From Elmis aenea (Eukaryota > Arthropoda > Insecta > Coleoptera > Elmidae), in the NCBI GenBank assembly GCA_947652605.1, contig OX393577.1, positions 54,460,108 to 54,524,107 of the forward strand: DNA of 64,000 nt, written 5' to 3'. Below are positions 1-11,735 of the stretch, in pieces. The position numbers and the translations under genes are program-made. Each line of letters begins with the position of its first letter. Position 1 is the first letter of the stretch. The notes under the pieces are model-generated. The model saw nothing but the letters and a program-made list of their open reading frames with translations. It was not told where the DNA came from and ran no database searches.

Positions 1-47
1 CAGAACTGATCAAAAGCTCACGTTTGGGTATGTAAGACTACACAGAG

Positions 48-418
48 CAATGGCGTAGCCAAGGGGTGTACACACCCCCGATTTGAAAAGGGATGATTAT
101 AACAAAGTTTTTAAATCAATTAGTCGACTATTTGTTTCGTATTTTTCTTAGGTATTCGTTTTTAAATAATAATTTTGAAGCTTTGAATGTTTTCGCTTCA
201 AAAGCTTTTTGTACCAAAGGTAATTGTTTGTGACTAAAAACGATTGTTCTATTACGTTTGAGTTTTGCTTATGAAATTTTTATATATCCCTATATTTTTA
301 TGTTTCATATTTAATAATGTATAAAATGCATTTATAATAAATGTTTGTTGTAAATAAAAAATTATTCCTTTGGTTAAAATTACACACCCCACTTCAAAAA
401 ACCCTCACTACGCCACTA
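48..418. mobile_element. Small hAT-like non-autonomous element
   Basis: The ends are imperfect inverted repeats (CAATGGCGTAGCCAAGGGG on the left; CACTACGCCACTA on the right), a terminus style common in hAT transposons. The flanking 8-mers ACACAGAG and ATACAGTG match at 6 of 8 positions, as an aged hAT 8-bp target duplication would. The interior is AT-rich with no coding capacity. Confidence 0.55.
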
Positions 419-1236
419 ATACAGTGTTATTCACATTCAAGGGTTATTCACTGGGATATCGCTTGTTATTAGATATCGACCTATTGTCTGTGAGATCAAT
501 TTTTTTTATTTATGACAAATTTTTAATACTTTAAGAACATTTTTTCTTGTGTATTTCATTTAATATTTAACTTAGTCTTTGTCGATAAAGTTTTATTGTT
601 CGAAAAAAGCTTTCTTTTTATTTAAAAAAAAACGTAATAGGATAAAAATGTATTTAACCTGGAGCGATGACGTTAAAAATGCAGGAAACCTTAATTATTC
701 TCTTACCTCGAAATGATATAAACATATTATCAAATTGATTTAAACCTTAAATATGAAATTATTAATTTACAAAAAATTAAAGAAACTACTTTGTTCAAGA
801 ATTAATAAACTATGAGTATTACACAAAACACTATTTTATCAAAATTTTTGCACATCCGATGCTTAGCCAATGAAATTCTATTTTTGACCAAGGTTTTGGT
901 ATAATTGCAAGAAATACGTTGTTTCCGTAGTTTACGTTAGGAATAATTTTTTTATAATGTTCCTGTAATACATCTATTTTATTTATATTACCTTTCTTTA
1001 TTTAAAAATGCATTCTATAGGCGTTACTTATAGAAAAACAAATTATGCAACTTTTTTACAAGCAATTTTAATTCTTTCAAAGGACATTTTAAGTGTGTAA
1101 ACAATATCTCCTTAATTAACGTATATTAATTATGTGATATATCTTTCAGTTTAGAAGAACTACTATATTATTATTATAGATTTGATATAGTGCTTTAAAA
1201 ATAAAAATTACCACAAAAGGTGTTTAGATCATTAAT
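419..1236. other. AT-rich DNA, nothing recognised
   Basis: No open frame with coding character, no terminal repeats and no RNA gene visible. Homopolymer A/T runs only. Confidence 0.5.
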
Positions 1237-1650
1237 ATACCGGGTGATTCAGTTTGACTGTCGCACCCCTATAACTTTGTCAGTATTGAGAATAACCTCA
1301 ACAACCCTTACATATTTGAAATCAGCGGAAATTCTCTATTAAGTGATGTGTTTTTGTTACCTCTACGATGACGTATGTCAAATCCCCGATAGCCAACTGT
1401 TTTTTTTTTAAATTACATAGTATACATTTTTTTGTTGATTCGGATAGAGAATTTAATTCTGAATCCGACCATGTACTCAAAAAGTAGGCATACATAAGAA
1501 AATTTTCGAGGTTTCATCATAGAGGTAACAAAAACACATCACTTAATAGAGAATTTCTCGCTGATTTCAAATATATAAAGGATTGTTGGGGTTATTCTCA
1601 ATACTTACAAAGTTATAGGGGTGCGACAGTCAAACTGAATCACCCGGTAT
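1237..1650. mobile_element. Foldback element, ATACCGGGTG...CACCCGGTAT family
   Basis: Two arms of about 130 bp are near-perfect inverted copies: the left starts with the GGGTGATTCAGTTTGACTG block, the right carries its reverse complement. The central loop contains GATAGCCAACTG followed by a T run, a variant of the loop motif shared with other foldbacks here. A decayed partial copy lies at 41540-41685 and a shorter relative at 20338-20550. There is no coding capacity, so it is a non-autonomous DNA element. Confidence 0.85.
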
Positions 1651-1768
1651 TTTCTTCGACTGTAAAAATTTATATAGTGGCCATTTAAAATAATAAAGAA
1701 AATAAGAAAACGATTCTAATTAAACAAAATGTAAAAATCTAAGTAGCTTACAATGTAGCCCATAAGAA

Positions 1769-2773
1769 GGGTTTGGTGAAAATTGATCGAAAACAATTGC
1801 TCTCGTAAAATAGTTCCTCGAATGGAAAGTTTCTCGAAAGCCTAGTAGCTCGAATAACAATTTCTCGAAAAGAAAATTGCTCGAAATAATAAAAGTTACT
1901 TAAAAAAAGTTTATTAAATTTATATAAATATAAATTAATTGAATGTACTAGAAAAGTTGTTTACATTGGTTTAAAAAGTTATGACACAAACTAACCTTTT
2001 TTTAAATGGATGCTATAGTTGGCTATGACCTATTTAAATTCCTTATGTTTTTCTTATTCCAAATATACCGGGTGTAAATGAAGTGTGGTACACCCCTTTT
2101 TTTTTCTTTAGTTTTGATTTTAGATAAATGAAATTTTAGACATATATGTGCAAAAAACCGGGCTTTTGAGCACATGCACACATTTGTTTCACTTCCGGTT
2201 TCGCCGGAAATGACTTCAACTTTGTTATTTTAAATGGAAAACCCTATAAATTTTTACATTTTTGGGAAGAGGAAGCGATTTTGGATACAACTGCACTATT
2301 TTGGTTAATTTTCATAACCTCAAAAAAAAATTTGAAACAAAATTTAATTTTTGTTTAAGGGTGCCGTGACCTGCAAAAATTGAATTTTATTTTGTCAACA
2401 ATTATTCAAAAAAGATTTTTGTAAATTTTCAATTACATTTAGGTTACTTTTATCGATTTGAAGGTTGCGGAATCGGTTTTTTGACAAAAAGTCTTTTTTT
2501 TTATGGAACTATGGTGGTACTAGGGGTTATTTAAATCGAGAATCTTCTAACGAATCCATCGATACCAATAACTTGTATTTTTATTAAAAGTCTGCTTCAA
2601 AAACTTCAAATTATTGTGTCACTTTAAGTAACTTATTTCATTATTCGAGCAATTTTCTTTTCGAGAAATTGTTATTCAAGCAACTTAGCTTTCGAGGAAC
2701 TTTCCATTCGAGGAACAATTTTTCGAGCAATTGTATTCGAGCGATTGTCTTTCGAACAATTTTTCGCAACCCA
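1769..2773. mobile_element. Foldback element with clustered TTCGAG/CTCGAA arms
   Basis: Inverted arms at 1769-1890 and 2640-2773 read as runs of short units of the type TCGAAAacAATTGCTCGAA, so each arm is itself a degenerate array of TTCGAG/CTCGAA motifs. The interior holds a segment at 1966-2067 that is the reverse complement of the loop module of the 21137 and 53531 foldbacks, next to a TACCGGGTGTAAATGAAG end at 2065. The element therefore looks composite: an outer foldback with half of another element inside. Confidence 0.75.
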
Positions 2774-3476
2774 ATAAGAAGTTGATTTTAATAGGTGCCT
2801 TAACAGTTTGTATAAATATTTTCGGAAATACAAGGTTTGTATTAGGAAATTCAACAATTTTGATTTTTTTACGATAGCTTTATGATCTAATTTAACTAAG
2901 CCTGTAACTATTTAAAGATCAGCAAGATTCAAGCACCATATATGTAAAGAGTTTGTTGGTCTCTGGTCATAAGTGCACCAGTTTTGCAAAATTTGTCATT
3001 TATAGTTTAATTAACTTCATCAAATCTGATTTACTTTATACTAAAAACGATTTACATTTTTTAATTTGATAATAGTTTTTTTTATGTAAAATTTAAAAAT
3101 ATATGCAAAGCCAATATTTTTATAAAATGTCATATAAGAATTCCATAAATCGTTTTTGGAACTATTGTTATAAATTTGTTAACAGTCGTACGTTTTGAAT
3201 TATTACAATAATTACAATAAAAAGTTATCCACGTGTCGGCATTATCGCTTTGCAGAACAAGTACATAAGCATTATATTTATTTTATCTTTTACCTCGCAT
3301 TGATTATTATTGGTGAAAAGTTATTTGAACAACACAGTGTAATCAGTTACGCATTCCACGTACCGAGTAATTATTTATTCACAGTAAAATGGCTTAACAG
3401 AAAACGAAAAATTCACAAGAATTTCACGACTTACTTATGCAACGAAATATTTCTATTTGTTTACAACAATAGCTTA
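2774..3476. other. AT-rich DNA, nothing recognised
   Basis: An open frame beginning near 3195 runs into the next foldback arm. Its translation is rich in Tyr, Phe, Ile and Asn as expected of AT-rich noncoding DNA, and I see no domain. Nothing else supported. Confidence 0.45.
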
Positions 3477-5008
3477 TACAGGGTGGTGCTTTTTTCGATG
3501 CTCACCATTGCTATCTTGGAAACGGTAAGAGATACAAGGTCGGTTAAATTAGAGAAAAGTTGCACATTTTTATGGCCATTGAGAATTTTAAAAGAAATCC
3601 TGGATATTTTGATTCGTTTTTGATTTATCACAAAAAAACTGAAAAATGTGATTTTAGAAAAATATTATTATCTTCCCTACCATTGACGCTATTTTATTTA
3701 AACTTGGTAACTTTATGTTTTTGACCGTCCTGGGTTTGATGACGTCAACAGGAATTTTCTAAGCCTTCTAGATTTCAAGTTGCGATAGTCAACTTTTTTA
3801 TTTCTTATGGCCGCCATATTGGATTTTTACACCATCAGACAGACAAAAAAATTAGCTTTTCAGATTGGTAACCAACATACTTTTTTCTTTAAAAAAACTT
3901 GTTGAAATTTTAAAATTTGTGTAAATAATTCATAAAATCGAGAATGCTCTGAAAAACAATTGAAACTATGATATAAATAAAAGCTACAGAACATTTTATT
4001 GGTCTAATGATAACGAAATTAAGATTGTTGGAAACATATTTAGAGGATTTGTTAGGCGAATTGCCATTATTAACAATTCAAAATCATCAGTAGTTTCAGC
4101 AAGAAGGAGCTGGTCCTTACAACGCCCGCATTGTAAAAGGATATTAATTTAGATGTACGCTTTCAAAATTCTTGACTTGGTACGTTTGGTCCTGTTCATT
4201 GGCCTCCGCGATCGCCATGTTTAACGCCTATGGATTACTTTTACATTGATGTTGTTTATGCAACCTTAACGAAAAATATTGAACTTCTTCGCCGTAAAAT
4301 CAAAAATGCTTTCTTCTCTATTTCGAGACAAACTATCCTAAAGGCAGTGGACGAAATGAATTTGAGGACTAACCACTACATGACTACATCATACATAACG
4401 GTGCGCACTTTAAACAATTTAAATAATAATTATTTATCTGGTGTTTTAAATTTATTGTCATTTAGTTATTTTATTAGACCTATAAAATGTTGTGTCACTT
4501 TTATTTATATTATAATTTCAATTGTTTTTCAGAGCATTCTCGATTTTGTGAATTATTTACACAAATTTTCAAATTTTAACAAGTTTTTTGAAACAAAAAA
4601 AGGTATGTTGGTTACCAATCTGAAAAGCTAATTTTTTTTGTCTGTCTGATGGTGTAAAAATCCAATATGGCGGCCATAAGAAATAAAAAAGTTGACTATC
4701 GCAACTTGAAATCTAGAAAGCTTAGAAAATTTCTGTTGACGTCATCAAACCCAGGACGGTCAAAAACATAAAGTTACCAAGTTTAAATAAAATAGCGTCA
4801 ATGGTAGGGAAGATAATAATATTTTTCTAAAATCACATTTTTCAGTTTTTTTTGTAATAAATCAAAAACGAATCAAAATATCCAGGATTTCTTTTCAGAT
4901 TCTTAATCGCCATAAAAATGTGCAACTTTTCTCTAATTTAACCGACCTTGTATCTCTTACCGTTTCCAAGATAGCAATGGTGAGCATCGAAAAAAGCACC
5001 ACCCTGTA
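3477..5008. mobile_element. Foldback transposon carrying a transposase relic
   Basis: Perfect TACAGGGTGGTGC / GCACCACCCTGTA ends continue into inverted arms of roughly 400-480 bp with few mismatches (3477-3975 and 4519-5008). Arm landmarks present on both sides include the GGCCGCCATATTGG block and GATAGTCAACTTT. Unlike the other foldbacks, the unique centre (about 3976-4518) holds a decayed transposase on the plus strand. This is the best candidate here for a once-autonomous member of the TACAGGG foldback group. Confidence 0.88.
4091..4420 (+). pseudogene. Decayed IS630/Tc1/mariner-type transposase, C-terminal part
   Basis: Translation of the foldback centre gives FQQEGAGPYNARIV, resembling the QQDGAPPH block that carries the second catalytic acid in many insect Tc1/mariner-type transposases. 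After a stop and frame change comes HWPPRSPCLTPMDYFYID (about 4197-4247), matching the family block WPPRSPDLTPLDFF that precedes and contains the third catalytic Asp. It continues as VYAT...NIELLRRKIKNAF and an EMNLR segment, the usual VY-TP...LK-RI...V-EM-R tail. The catalytic Asp of the first block reads Glu here. Stops and at least one frameshift make it non-functional. The N-terminal DNA-binding half was not found. Confidence 0.75.
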
Positions 5009-5131
5009 AACCTATGGCTTTTGTGCACTTTATCAAATTTATAATATTTTATGATTTGAAAATGAAGATTAATAGCAATAATTAAAGTAAAAAGACAACA
5101 AAGATTGTTTAACAATTATTGTATTTCTTAG

Positions 5132-5611
5132 ACAGGGTGTCCCAGTAAGAACTTCACACCTAACTCCTTCGTTTTAAGAGATAGAGCTTTGCTGTTCATT
5201 ACAAAATATTAAAAATCTCGCAAGCTGTTTGCAAGCAAGTTGTTAGATCCTCCATACATTGAACTGTTTTCAAAAGAAAATTATTTTAAAAATGTAATTT
5301 TTTAGTTTTTTTTTTGGTTAATCAAAGAAAACCCTATACCTATTCTGTTAAAAATGTCTATCGCTTAATACACAATTTACCTATCTTTACGACTTACTTT
5401 TATGACAAAAGTCAAAACGAAACTTTACGAAGTGGTTTTTCACAAAATCGTCGCATTTGACTAAACAAAACAAAAGAGAAAAAAATCCTAATTTGAAGTA
5501 CGTCAAATTGTAGCTAACAATTTGCCATAAATTTTTATCCAAAACATTTTTTCATAAAACTTACATTTACGCTGTAACAGCGGAGTTTCCATTTTTTTGG
5601 TCTACCCTGTA
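5132..5611. mobile_element. Possible TACAGGG-ended element without obvious long arms
   Basis: The segment begins ACAGGGTGTCCCAGTAAG and ends TCTACCCTGTA. Only the outer 8-10 bases are clearly inverted. It abuts the next foldback. The CAGGGTGTCCCA start recurs as the reverse complement at 29475-29495 and 34715-34733, suggesting a common family represented mostly by fragments. Confidence 0.45.
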
Positions 5612-6354
5612 TACAAGGTGATCCACAATGAAGGTCCACTATAGGGATCTCGGAACGGAAAAAGCTACAAAGAAAATAAATTGGACAAATTGTTTCTCTT
5701 TCTGAGACCTTTTCAGTGGTGCTTTAATGTTTCCAAAAAGTTCCATGGCACGCTAGATAATAAACAAAAATATAAATGGGCATTTTTTTTTTATCGGTAA
5801 TCACTCGGTTATACTTGATGGACCAAAAATATTTTTGGGGAAAAAGTTGTAGATTTTTTTTGCCCACTGTTAAATAAAAACATTCATTTGTTTCAATACC
5901 GGCACTTTATAGCTTCATAGAAACTTCTGGATAAATGTTATTTGTTTTAAGGCTAAATATCAAAATAAATACATTAAACCCTTTATTACTGAAAAGATGG
6001 AAAAAAAATGCTTTTTCATGATGTCTTAGCTAACTATGGTTTCCATTTAAAAAAATGCAAGTTTGTAGCTTATATAAGAATTTAAGCAATATTGAAAGAA
6101 ATTAATGTTTTTATTTTAAGCAAATTTACAATTTTTTCCCCAAAAATATTTTTGTACCATCAAATATAACCGAGTTATTAACGATTTAAAAAAAAAAACA
6201 ATGTGATTTTTGTTTATTATCTAGGGTGCCATGGAACTTATTTAAAACATTAAAGCATCACTGGCTAGGTCCCAGAAACGGAAACAATTTGGCTAATTTA
6301 AATTTCTTTGTGGCTCTTACCGTTTACGAGCCCTTCTATGTGGACCACCCTGTA
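5612..6354. mobile_element. Foldback element, TACAAGGTGATCCAC family
   Basis: Arms of about 230 bp (5612-5850 and 6118-6354) are inverted and moderately diverged, for example CCCCAAAAATATTTTTG against its complement. The loop near 6020-6075 contains GCTAACTATGGTTTCCATTT followed by GCAAGTTTGTAG, a copy of the loop module shared with other foldbacks. No coding capacity. Confidence 0.82.
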
Positions 6355-6436
6355 TACACAATTATTATTACAGTCAGTTTATCGAACAGCTAATATTACC
6401 TTTTACTGTTTTACTACTTTTTGTTCTTAATTTTTT

Positions 6437-6642
6437 TTTTCACAGAAGACTATCATAAATTTAAACCTGATGTTTGGTTATATCAAGGAAAACGTTTTTT
6501 TCAAGAAAAAGCTCAAGTAACAAGTGATAGGACATTGCAAAACTTTTATATTATGTATATAAAACTATGGGCTGCTGCAACAAAAATTGGAGTAATAAAA
6601 AAACTGTACTATAGTGTTAACTTAGTTTATGCTGTTGTTTAG
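6437..6642 (+). other. Candidate exon, unrecognised
   Basis: A strong polypyrimidine tract and AG (ttttttttttcacag) precede an open segment whose translation has protein-like composition (DVWLYQGKRFF, then QEKAQVTSDRTLQNFYIM, then KLWAAATKIGVIKK). The end is uncertain: the frame stays open to a stop at 6640-6642, and I see no convincing GT donor. The last residues (YYSVNLVYAVV) look less protein-like, so any real exon may end near 6600. It could belong to the gene whose firm exons lie at 59.8 and 63.8 kb, to another gene, or be a chance frame. No family recognised. Confidence 0.25.
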
Positions 6643-6690
6643 TATCTGAACATTATTTTTATCGTTACTAGTTAATTGAAAACATCTAAC

Positions 6691-7117
6691 CAGGGGTTTG
6701 GAGCAGCCCAATTTTTTAATTGGTCCGCTCCAGCTCCGCTCCGGCATCAAAATGCCTGCTCCAGCTCCGCTCCAGCCCCACTCCATGCTCCCAATATTAA
6801 CATAAAAAAAATTTGATTAAAAAAAATTGTTTTTAAAAACAAAGTTTTAATTTTTCGGACATGTATAAGTTGGTCAAAAATAACAATATTTGTCCCTAAC
6901 AAACAAGTGAAGTTAAATAAATGTTTGAAGAAACAGATTATTGATCTTCAAACGTTGAAAAAAAGGGGAAAAAAAGTTTTTTTTACAAATTTTCCATAAT
7001 AAACTGGAGCAGTGGAGCTATCAAAATCATTTGCTCCGGGCTCCGCTCCTGCTCCGGGCAAAAACCCATTGCTCCACTGCTCCGTGCTCCAGCTCCGAGC
7101 TCCGCTCCAAACCCCTG
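6691..7117. mobile_element. hAT-type MITE with perfect 8-bp target duplication
   Basis: The termini CAGGGGTTTGGAGC and GCTCCAAACCCCTG are a 14-bp inverted pair. The flanking 8-mers CATCTAAC (6683-6690) and CATCTAAC (7118-7125) are identical, the hAT signature. Subterminal regions are packed with GCTCC/GGAGC motifs on both sides, the usual arrangement of repeated hAT transposase binding sites. The middle is AT-rich and noncoding. The intact duplication suggests a fairly recent insertion. Confidence 0.92.
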
Positions 7118-7125
7118 CATCTAAC

Positions 7126-7847
7126 AAACATTCACTTTAATATTTTGGTCACAGGTCACTTAGATTCGTTTCACGTTAGTTTCTTTAAAAAAAAAAGTTT
7201 CTTGCAAAATTAGTTCTCGTAAAAGGAAATTTCAATTATTTTTAACTGATGTATTTAGTAATTATGGTGCTATTAAATAAAAAATAACATTATAAAATCT
7301 TATAAATAATTTATCGTATGGAAAATCTGTCATCATTTGGAAGAGACTTGCAGCTGTCTAAAAATTTTGTAATAAACACGAAAGCTCTATATTTTAAACT
7401 AAAGAAGTACGTAAACTGAAAATTTATTAGGTACTGGGTTTCTCTGCATATATTTGAGGAGTCATAAAAATTATAGAAATGGGAAAATATTATCAAACGA
7501 TTAATATTTATTGTACATGTACGTAATAATAACGCAACGTGGTATACTCCTTGAATTAAAAAAAGGCTTATTTTTAAATCATAGCTAATACTTACTTTGT
7601 TAAAATATTTTATGTCAAAAATTATGCACTCATTTTTCAAAGCAAAGTACACCCTAATTGTTAAATAGAAAAATAATTTAGTGTACAAAGCCATAAATAA
7701 CAACCAATAGTAACATTGAATAGTCATTCTAGACGTTACTATTCAATGAGTCATATCTGCAAAAAAACATTTTCGCCATAAAATAATAATTTTAAGTAAT
7801 TTGCGTTATGGTTCATGTTATTAACCTTTCATTATTTTATGAAACTG
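7126..7847. other. AT-rich DNA, nothing recognised
   Basis: No terminal repeats, exon-like segment or RNA gene seen. The minus-strand open frame in this stretch is Tyr/Phe/Ile rich and shows no domain. Confidence 0.4.
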
Positions 7848-8047
7848 NNNNNNNNNNNNNNNNNNNNNNNNNNNNNNNNNNNNNNNNNNNNNNNNNNNNN
7901 NNNNNNNNNNNNNNNNNNNNNNNNNNNNNNNNNNNNNNNNNNNNNNNNNNNNNNNNNNNNNNNNNNNNNNNNNNNNNNNNNNNNNNNNNNNNNNNNNNNN
8001 NNNNNNNNNNNNNNNNNNNNNNNNNNNNNNNNNNNNNNNNNNNNNNN
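7848..8047. other. Assembly gap of 200 N
   Basis: Exactly 200 undetermined bases, a round number suggesting a placeholder gap. It directly borders the tandem satellite that follows, so the true length may differ. Any open frame crossing it is an artefact. Confidence 0.99.
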
Positions 8048-8425
8048 AAATGAAACAAGGGGCTGCTAAAGCCCCTACGCCACTGACGTCATTGGCATAT
8101 TTTTTTTCGAGTTCACCAAATCAATTTACATATAAACCCAAAATACCATTTTGATACAGTGATTAGTTTAAAAGTTAGAAATTTAATTCTATAATTAAAT
8201 AAGATGAAACAGGGGACTGCTAAAGCCCCTACGCCAGTGACGTCATTGGCATATTTTTTTTTGAGTTTACCAAATCAATTTACATATAATCCCAAAATGC
8301 CATTTTGATACAGTGATTAGTTTAAAAGTTAGAAATTTAATTCAATAATTAAATAAAATGAAACAAGGGGCTGCTTAAGCCCCTACGCCACTGACGTCAT
8401 TGGCATATTTTTTTTCGAGTTCCTC
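8048..8425. repeat. 154-bp tandem satellite, about 2.4 units visible
   Basis: The unit starts ATGAAACAAGGGGCTGCT at 8050, 8204 and 8358, an exact 154-bp period. Each copy carries GCCCCTACGCC, the palindrome TGACGTCA and GGCATATTTTTTTT. Copies differ by a few substitutions. The third copy breaks off after CGAGTTC near 8420. The array begins at the assembly gap, so its length is unknown. Confidence 0.93.
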
Positions 8426-8439
8426 ATATCAAATTACCC

Positions 8440-11400
8440 ATTACAGGCCAAAAAAATTGGCAAAATACAGTATGTGTTTAATGAAATAAGTTATTTTATA
8501 GAACACTATATGCGCGCTCTATGTTGGCTCTCAATGAGTTTCGCTGCTAGAACCGCTGCCAGTTTCAGCCCGGTTTCATTATTTTATAAAACTGAATACC
8601 ATACATATTTTTTTTATATTAAATTAAAAATCACAAGTGTTTTTTCTTCACGGTAATCTACACTCAAAAAAATAAAAATTTTAAATATAATGTTCCTATT
8701 TAATAAAATGGAACATAGACTTTTAATCTTATATAATCACCTAAACAGTTACGACGCCTCAAACATAAGAGGCGCAAAAATAAACCGTAAGTACAAATAT
8801 TAAAATATTTTATGTACAAAATGTATTATCCTTGCGTTAATTGAAACAAACAATAAAAAGTAAACAAACACCATAATTTACATTTAGCTGATATTTATCG
8901 TACTCGTTTGTTAATGTGTACAGCACTTTTTTTACACACATTTGCTATTTGTTGAGATAATTAAATTACAGCTTATGATAGTAATGACATAAAAATACTA
9001 GTTTTAAGTTATTATTTTTTTATTTTAAATTAAAATACTGAATGAGCAACGATTACAAATTATAGTAAATAATGATTTAAAAATTTACTTGTTTGCGAAA
9101 ACTAAAATACTTAAATTTTTCTAGAAAAAAACCTAAATTTTTATTTATTTAAGTTCTTCTACTGCTGATGCAGGACTAAAACCTTATAATTCATAGCGAA
9201 TGTTAACGTAAGATATTTGAATTATTATCTTTTTCTTCTTATTATTCTTAGACATCCCCACCGTTAGAAGTGAGCCTAATAAAAATATTTATTGTACGAT
9301 AATAATTATTATACTTTACCTTAATGCAGAAATTACCGTTAAATCTCACTTATAATATGCACTAGTACATAATACGCACTCATATATAACACGTTAATAC
9401 GCATGCTTAATTTAGCCTAAACTTTTCTGGTGTTATAAAAATTCGTGTATAATACGGACTATAACTTTTAAAGATTTTATTTAATAAAAAACCTTTTCTT
9501 AAATTCATTTTTGGGCTCAAAATAACAAAATGACATACATCAGACACTTTTCTTGCCGGGGTGCGACATAATAAAACATATAGCATATTCACTGTCAAAT
9601 CGTAACAGAAACTTGACTTGTAGATTATTTTCGATTTCGTAAATGATGTTTTTTTTTTTAGTACACCCCCGAGTTTTAGCAAGCAAAAAAGTGTAAAAAA
9701 TGTGTGTGTTATTAATTAGATTTTACGGTATACAAACGTTTCTGTTAAATATTATTATTTAAAACTAATTCCTTCTTAAGTTTAAATTTAAAAAATTGTA
9801 AAAAAACGTTTCGTAAAAATTACACAATTAATTTTTTTATAAAAGAATAAATTCAGATATGGTTGCTAAGAATACAGTAATTGTTTTAGAACTAAGCTGA
9901 AAAAATTAAAAATAACGTATAGGTAATTAATAAAATAATGCGATGTGTTTAAAAAATAATAATCATTTCATTTTAAACAAGAAAAATTAATCGTTTTGTC
10001 TTTTGTTCAAAATTTTTAGTCATATAACTAATCAGAAAGTTAGATAAATAAAATGTTTTGAAGCTGCTAAACAAGTAACTATATGAAGTATTAAATCACT
10101 TTACATGTTAGTTACAAGTTAAAATAGTAGTTAAACTGACTTTTAATTACAATCCTCTGTTGCTTTAATGATACTAATTGAAAGTTTATTATAAGAATGT
10201 CTTATGCCACTCAAACGTTGCAAAAAATAAACAATAAAAATATTAAAACTTGGGAAAATCACTTTAAAATATTTCTGAGAGCATGCGATATAAAAGTATT
10301 TTGCTCATTAATAATTTTACACCGATTTATAATGTACCTGATGAATAATAATATTTTTGGATAATTTTATATTTACTAGTCTTTAGGTAACAATCTTTGT
10401 ACAAAAAAAAGATATTTAAAAATTTAGTTTTTTAAATACACATCTGTTGATTTAACAAATCACACTATTCATAATATTATTTTGAAAAATATAAATATTT
10501 ATATGAACACAAATCAGTAATTGCAACTTATTTTTAAAATTCTTATTTTGTTATTAAAATGAAACGAAACGAAACCTTGGTTTACGGTGAGAATAAATAA
10601 TTTATTTTATAATACTTTTATTTATTATTTCATCTTTCATTCACGATATTAAATTTAAAATAATATTCTTTGATGGGTTTTTTAATTATTGTCGCTTTAG
10701 ACACTAAGTATTAAAAACAAAACTTACCGCTTACACAAAAAACACTTAATATTTAAAAAAACATCAACATTTAGGCGAAAATAAACGTTGTCTCTCTTTG
10801 CTAGATTCACTTCAAAATGAATATTAATAGCGGTATGTAAAACAATGTAGACAACTTAACAAAAGTCCCGCTAAAAATAGCATAGGATAATCACAAAGTC
10901 CGGTTGTATCACAGTCGGAGTTGGCGCGCAGAGCTTAATCAGGTCTAGCTAGTTTCAACACTTGGAGTAAAACAATTACTGTAACAGAGCAGGAGGGCAA
11001 CCCGTGGACTATGAAGTAGCCTCCGACCTTGGTTCTCTCATTATACTCCTGCACTATCTCGCTAATCTTATCATTGGTTAAATATAAATTTTCGTATGTT
11101 ATGCAAATGTACGGCAATTGTTTACTTTTCGATGTTCACCTGTTTTTCTTTGTTGTGTGATCCACGGATTTCTATAAAGTACGCACGTATCGTTTTTATG
11201 TTCATTACGTTTTGATCAGTCTTTGGTCACGTGAACTTTTTGATGATACATATTACTTTTAAAGTCTTTTATTAAAAGTTTATATCCTAAATGGCATGCA
11301 ACACCTGAAGGCTTAACTACTGCAGTGGCGTAACTACCGTTAGAGAACAGAAGCAATTGCCTTCGATTCGCGAAGTTCTTATTAACCTGTTGCCTTTAAA

Positions 11401-11732
11401 ATGTAAAAACTTAGATTATATTGGATAATTATTAGATTAAAATATTTATTAACGAAATTTGTTGATAATTGAAAAGTCACAGTGTTTTTGTAATAGAACA
11501 GATTATTTGCTTAATAGAAAAATTCGATTGCTGTATGGAACTATGGAACTGCTATACCAGATAGCATTTCCAGCATAGGGTTCTCCCTTATTATAAGAGA
11601 TATATAGGTTTACTTATATTAGATAAATTATTCTTAGTAAGAGAGAAGCCACAATCTATTTTTAAAAGTACAAAGTTCCTCGTATGTATATGTTGAATTT
11701 CTTTTTCTCTCATAACTTTTTTGTCTTAATCA
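8440..11732. other. Long AT-rich stretch with possible element end near 9340-9460
   Basis: No convincing gene. At 9340-9460 a motif of the type TAATACGCAC / CGTATTATAC recurs at least four times in about 110 bp, resembling subterminal repeats of a DNA transposon end (pogo/Tc1-like is only a guess). Around 11330 the string CAGTGGCGTAACTACC looks like an isolated hAT-like end. The rest is homopolymer-rich noncoding DNA. Confidence 0.35.
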
Positions 11733-11735
11733 TTA

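Noticed and set aside
3195..3623. 142-codon plus-strand open frame
   Set aside because: It runs from AT-rich DNA straight into a foldback arm, so the second half is element sequence; no domain or splice context.
7808..8069. Open frames across 7.8-8.07 kb
   Set aside because: They consist of undetermined bases in the assembly gap.
8048..8425. CRISPR-like regular repeats
   Set aside because: Plain tandem satellite without spacers in a eukaryotic setting.
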